DNA from: JBDTSW01 sp051004675
GTDB taxonomy: Bacteria; Actinomycetota; Thermoleophilia; Solirubrobacterales; 70-9
NCBI GenBank assembly: GCA_051004675.1
Contig: JBPCKC010000012.1
Coordinates: 45,822-109,821 of the forward strand
DNA: 64,000 nucleotides
Direction of reading: 5' to 3'
Numbering within the stretch: position 1 is the first letter of the stretch; each line of letters starts with the position of its first letter. The translations under genes were made by a program, and so were the position numbers. The notes under the pieces were generated by a model. The model had not been told where the DNA came from, searched no databases, and was given only the letters and a program-made list of their open reading frames with translations. Below, one piece after another: positions 63,402 to 64,000 of the stretch.

Positions 63402-64000
63402 GCACCCTCGAAGAGCTCGTCGCCGCAGCGAGACAGGACGTCGAGCACCGCCGCGCAGCGGTGCCGATCTCGGAGCTACACGCTCAGATCGGGACCACGG
63501 GCGGCGCCGGGCGCCCCTTCAACGAGGCCCTGGTCCGTCCCGGCCTTTCGCTGATCGCCGAGTTCAAGCGCCGCTCCCCGAGCGCGGGCGAGATCGGGGG
63601 CGCCGCCGGGGTGACCGAGATCGTGCGCGCCTATGAGCGTGGCGGTGCGGCCGCCGTGTCGGTCCTCACCGACGAGCCGAACTTCGGTGGCAACCTCGCC
63701 GACCTGCGCCAGGCCCGCGCGGCGTCCGGCCTGCCGATCCTGCGCAAGGACTTCGTGGTCGATCCCTACCAGCTCGCCGAGGCGGCCGTCAACGGCGCCG
63801 ACGCCGTTCTGTTGATCGCCGCCGCCCTCGGCGACGACGACCTGGCGCTGCTCCACGACGAGGCGCGAGCGCTCGACCTCGACTGCCTCGTCGCGGTCCA
63901 CGACGAGCGCGAGCTCGGGCGCGCGCTCGAGGTCGGCACCGACGTCCTCGGGATCAACAACCGCGCCCTGCGGGACTTCTCCGTCGCCGTCCACCGCACC
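63398..64000 (+). CDS. trpC: Indole-3-glycerol phosphate synthase, N-terminal part
   Basis: Partial at the window edge; 201 residues seen. Closes the indole ring in tryptophan synthesis on a TIM barrel. Visible are SLIAEFKRRSPSAGEI, SVLTDEPNFGG, LPILRKDFVVDPYQL, NGADAVLLIAAAL and DVLGINNRALRDF, all diagnostic; the catalytic Glu/Lys residues of the barrel are present. The ATG start is in an ATGA overlap with trpD. No trpF lies between them, which fits actinobacteria that use PriA. Confidence 0.96.
   Translation, partial: MSTLEELVAAARQDVEHRRAAVPISELHAQIGTTGGAGRPFNEALVRPGLSLIAEFKRRSPSAGEIGGAAGVTEIVRAYERGGAAAVSVLTDEPNFGGNLADLRQARAASGLPILRKDFVVDPYQLAEAAVNGADAVLLIAAALGDDDLALLHDEARALDLDCLVAVHDERELGRALEVGTDVLGINNRALRDFSVAVHRT

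Overview
This 64 kb window is GC-rich chromosomal DNA carrying mostly housekeeping genes. It looks like an actinobacterium, and the gene content, flavin monooxygenase, DUF559 and MCE proteins suggest the deep-branching class Thermoleophilia (Solirubrobacterales/Gaiellales). That placement is an inference from gene order and protein style; no rRNA gene is present to confirm it. Many starts are GTG or TTG. Genes inside operons are typically coupled by 4-nt NTGA overlaps, whereas many operon-leading genes carry a TANNNT hexamer only 6-10 nt before the start codon, as expected for leaderless mRNAs.

Layout. 1-5.8 kb: end of ndk, maf, then the elongasome genes mreC-mreD-mrdA-rodA. 5.9-10.1 kb: RNase E/G, ribosomal proteins L21 (with a Lys/Ala tail built of 30-bp tandem repeats) and L27, and the GTPase ObgE. 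10.2-13.6 kb: a large secreted ceramidase-like protein with RTX-type repeats. 13.7-17.1 kb: proB, proA, nadD, rsfS. 17.1-26.4 kb: an accessory stretch with a flavin monooxygenase, a coiled-coil protein, tRNA-Ala(GGC), a secreted subtilase with FG-GAP-like repeats, a secreted S15-type alpha/beta hydrolase, a SnoaL remnant, a DUF2834 membrane protein, an MBL-fold hydrolase and a 73-aa conserved-looking small protein. 26.5-36 kb: leuS, a cupin, comEA-comEC, a small membrane protein, holA, rpsT (reverse) and murJ. 36-37 kb: a long regulatory leader with a promoter, a CRP/GlxR-like palindrome and a structured RNA candidate ahead of an M23 peptidase. 37.1-46.9 kb: lepA, a SnoaL-like protein, a DUF559 gene flanked by direct repeats, then hrcA-dnaJ-prmA-murI-yqeY-phoH-ybeY-era. 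46.9-56.4 kb: six consecutive reverse-strand MCE-domain genes without neighbouring YrbE permease or Mkl ATPase genes. 56.5-59.8 kb: a 1071-aa secreted repeat protein of unknown function. 59.8-64 kb: hisIE followed by trpE, trpG, trpD and the start of trpC.

How they work together. The mre/mrd/rod, murI, murJ and M23 genes build and remodel peptidoglycan. The rne, rplU, rpmA, obgE, rsfS, lepA, era, ybeY, prmA, leuS and rpsT genes serve ribosome assembly and translation. comEA/comEC form the core of a DNA-uptake channel. The hisIE-trp genes join two PRPP-dependent amino-acid pathways in one overlapping transcript. No phage, insertion sequence, CRISPR array or obvious defence island was found. 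The best leads are the leaderless-promoter pattern and the rare start codons it implies, two families of small palindromic repeats (one copy of each inside a coding region), the permease-less mce hexad, the M23 leader and the direct-repeat-flanked DUF559 gene.
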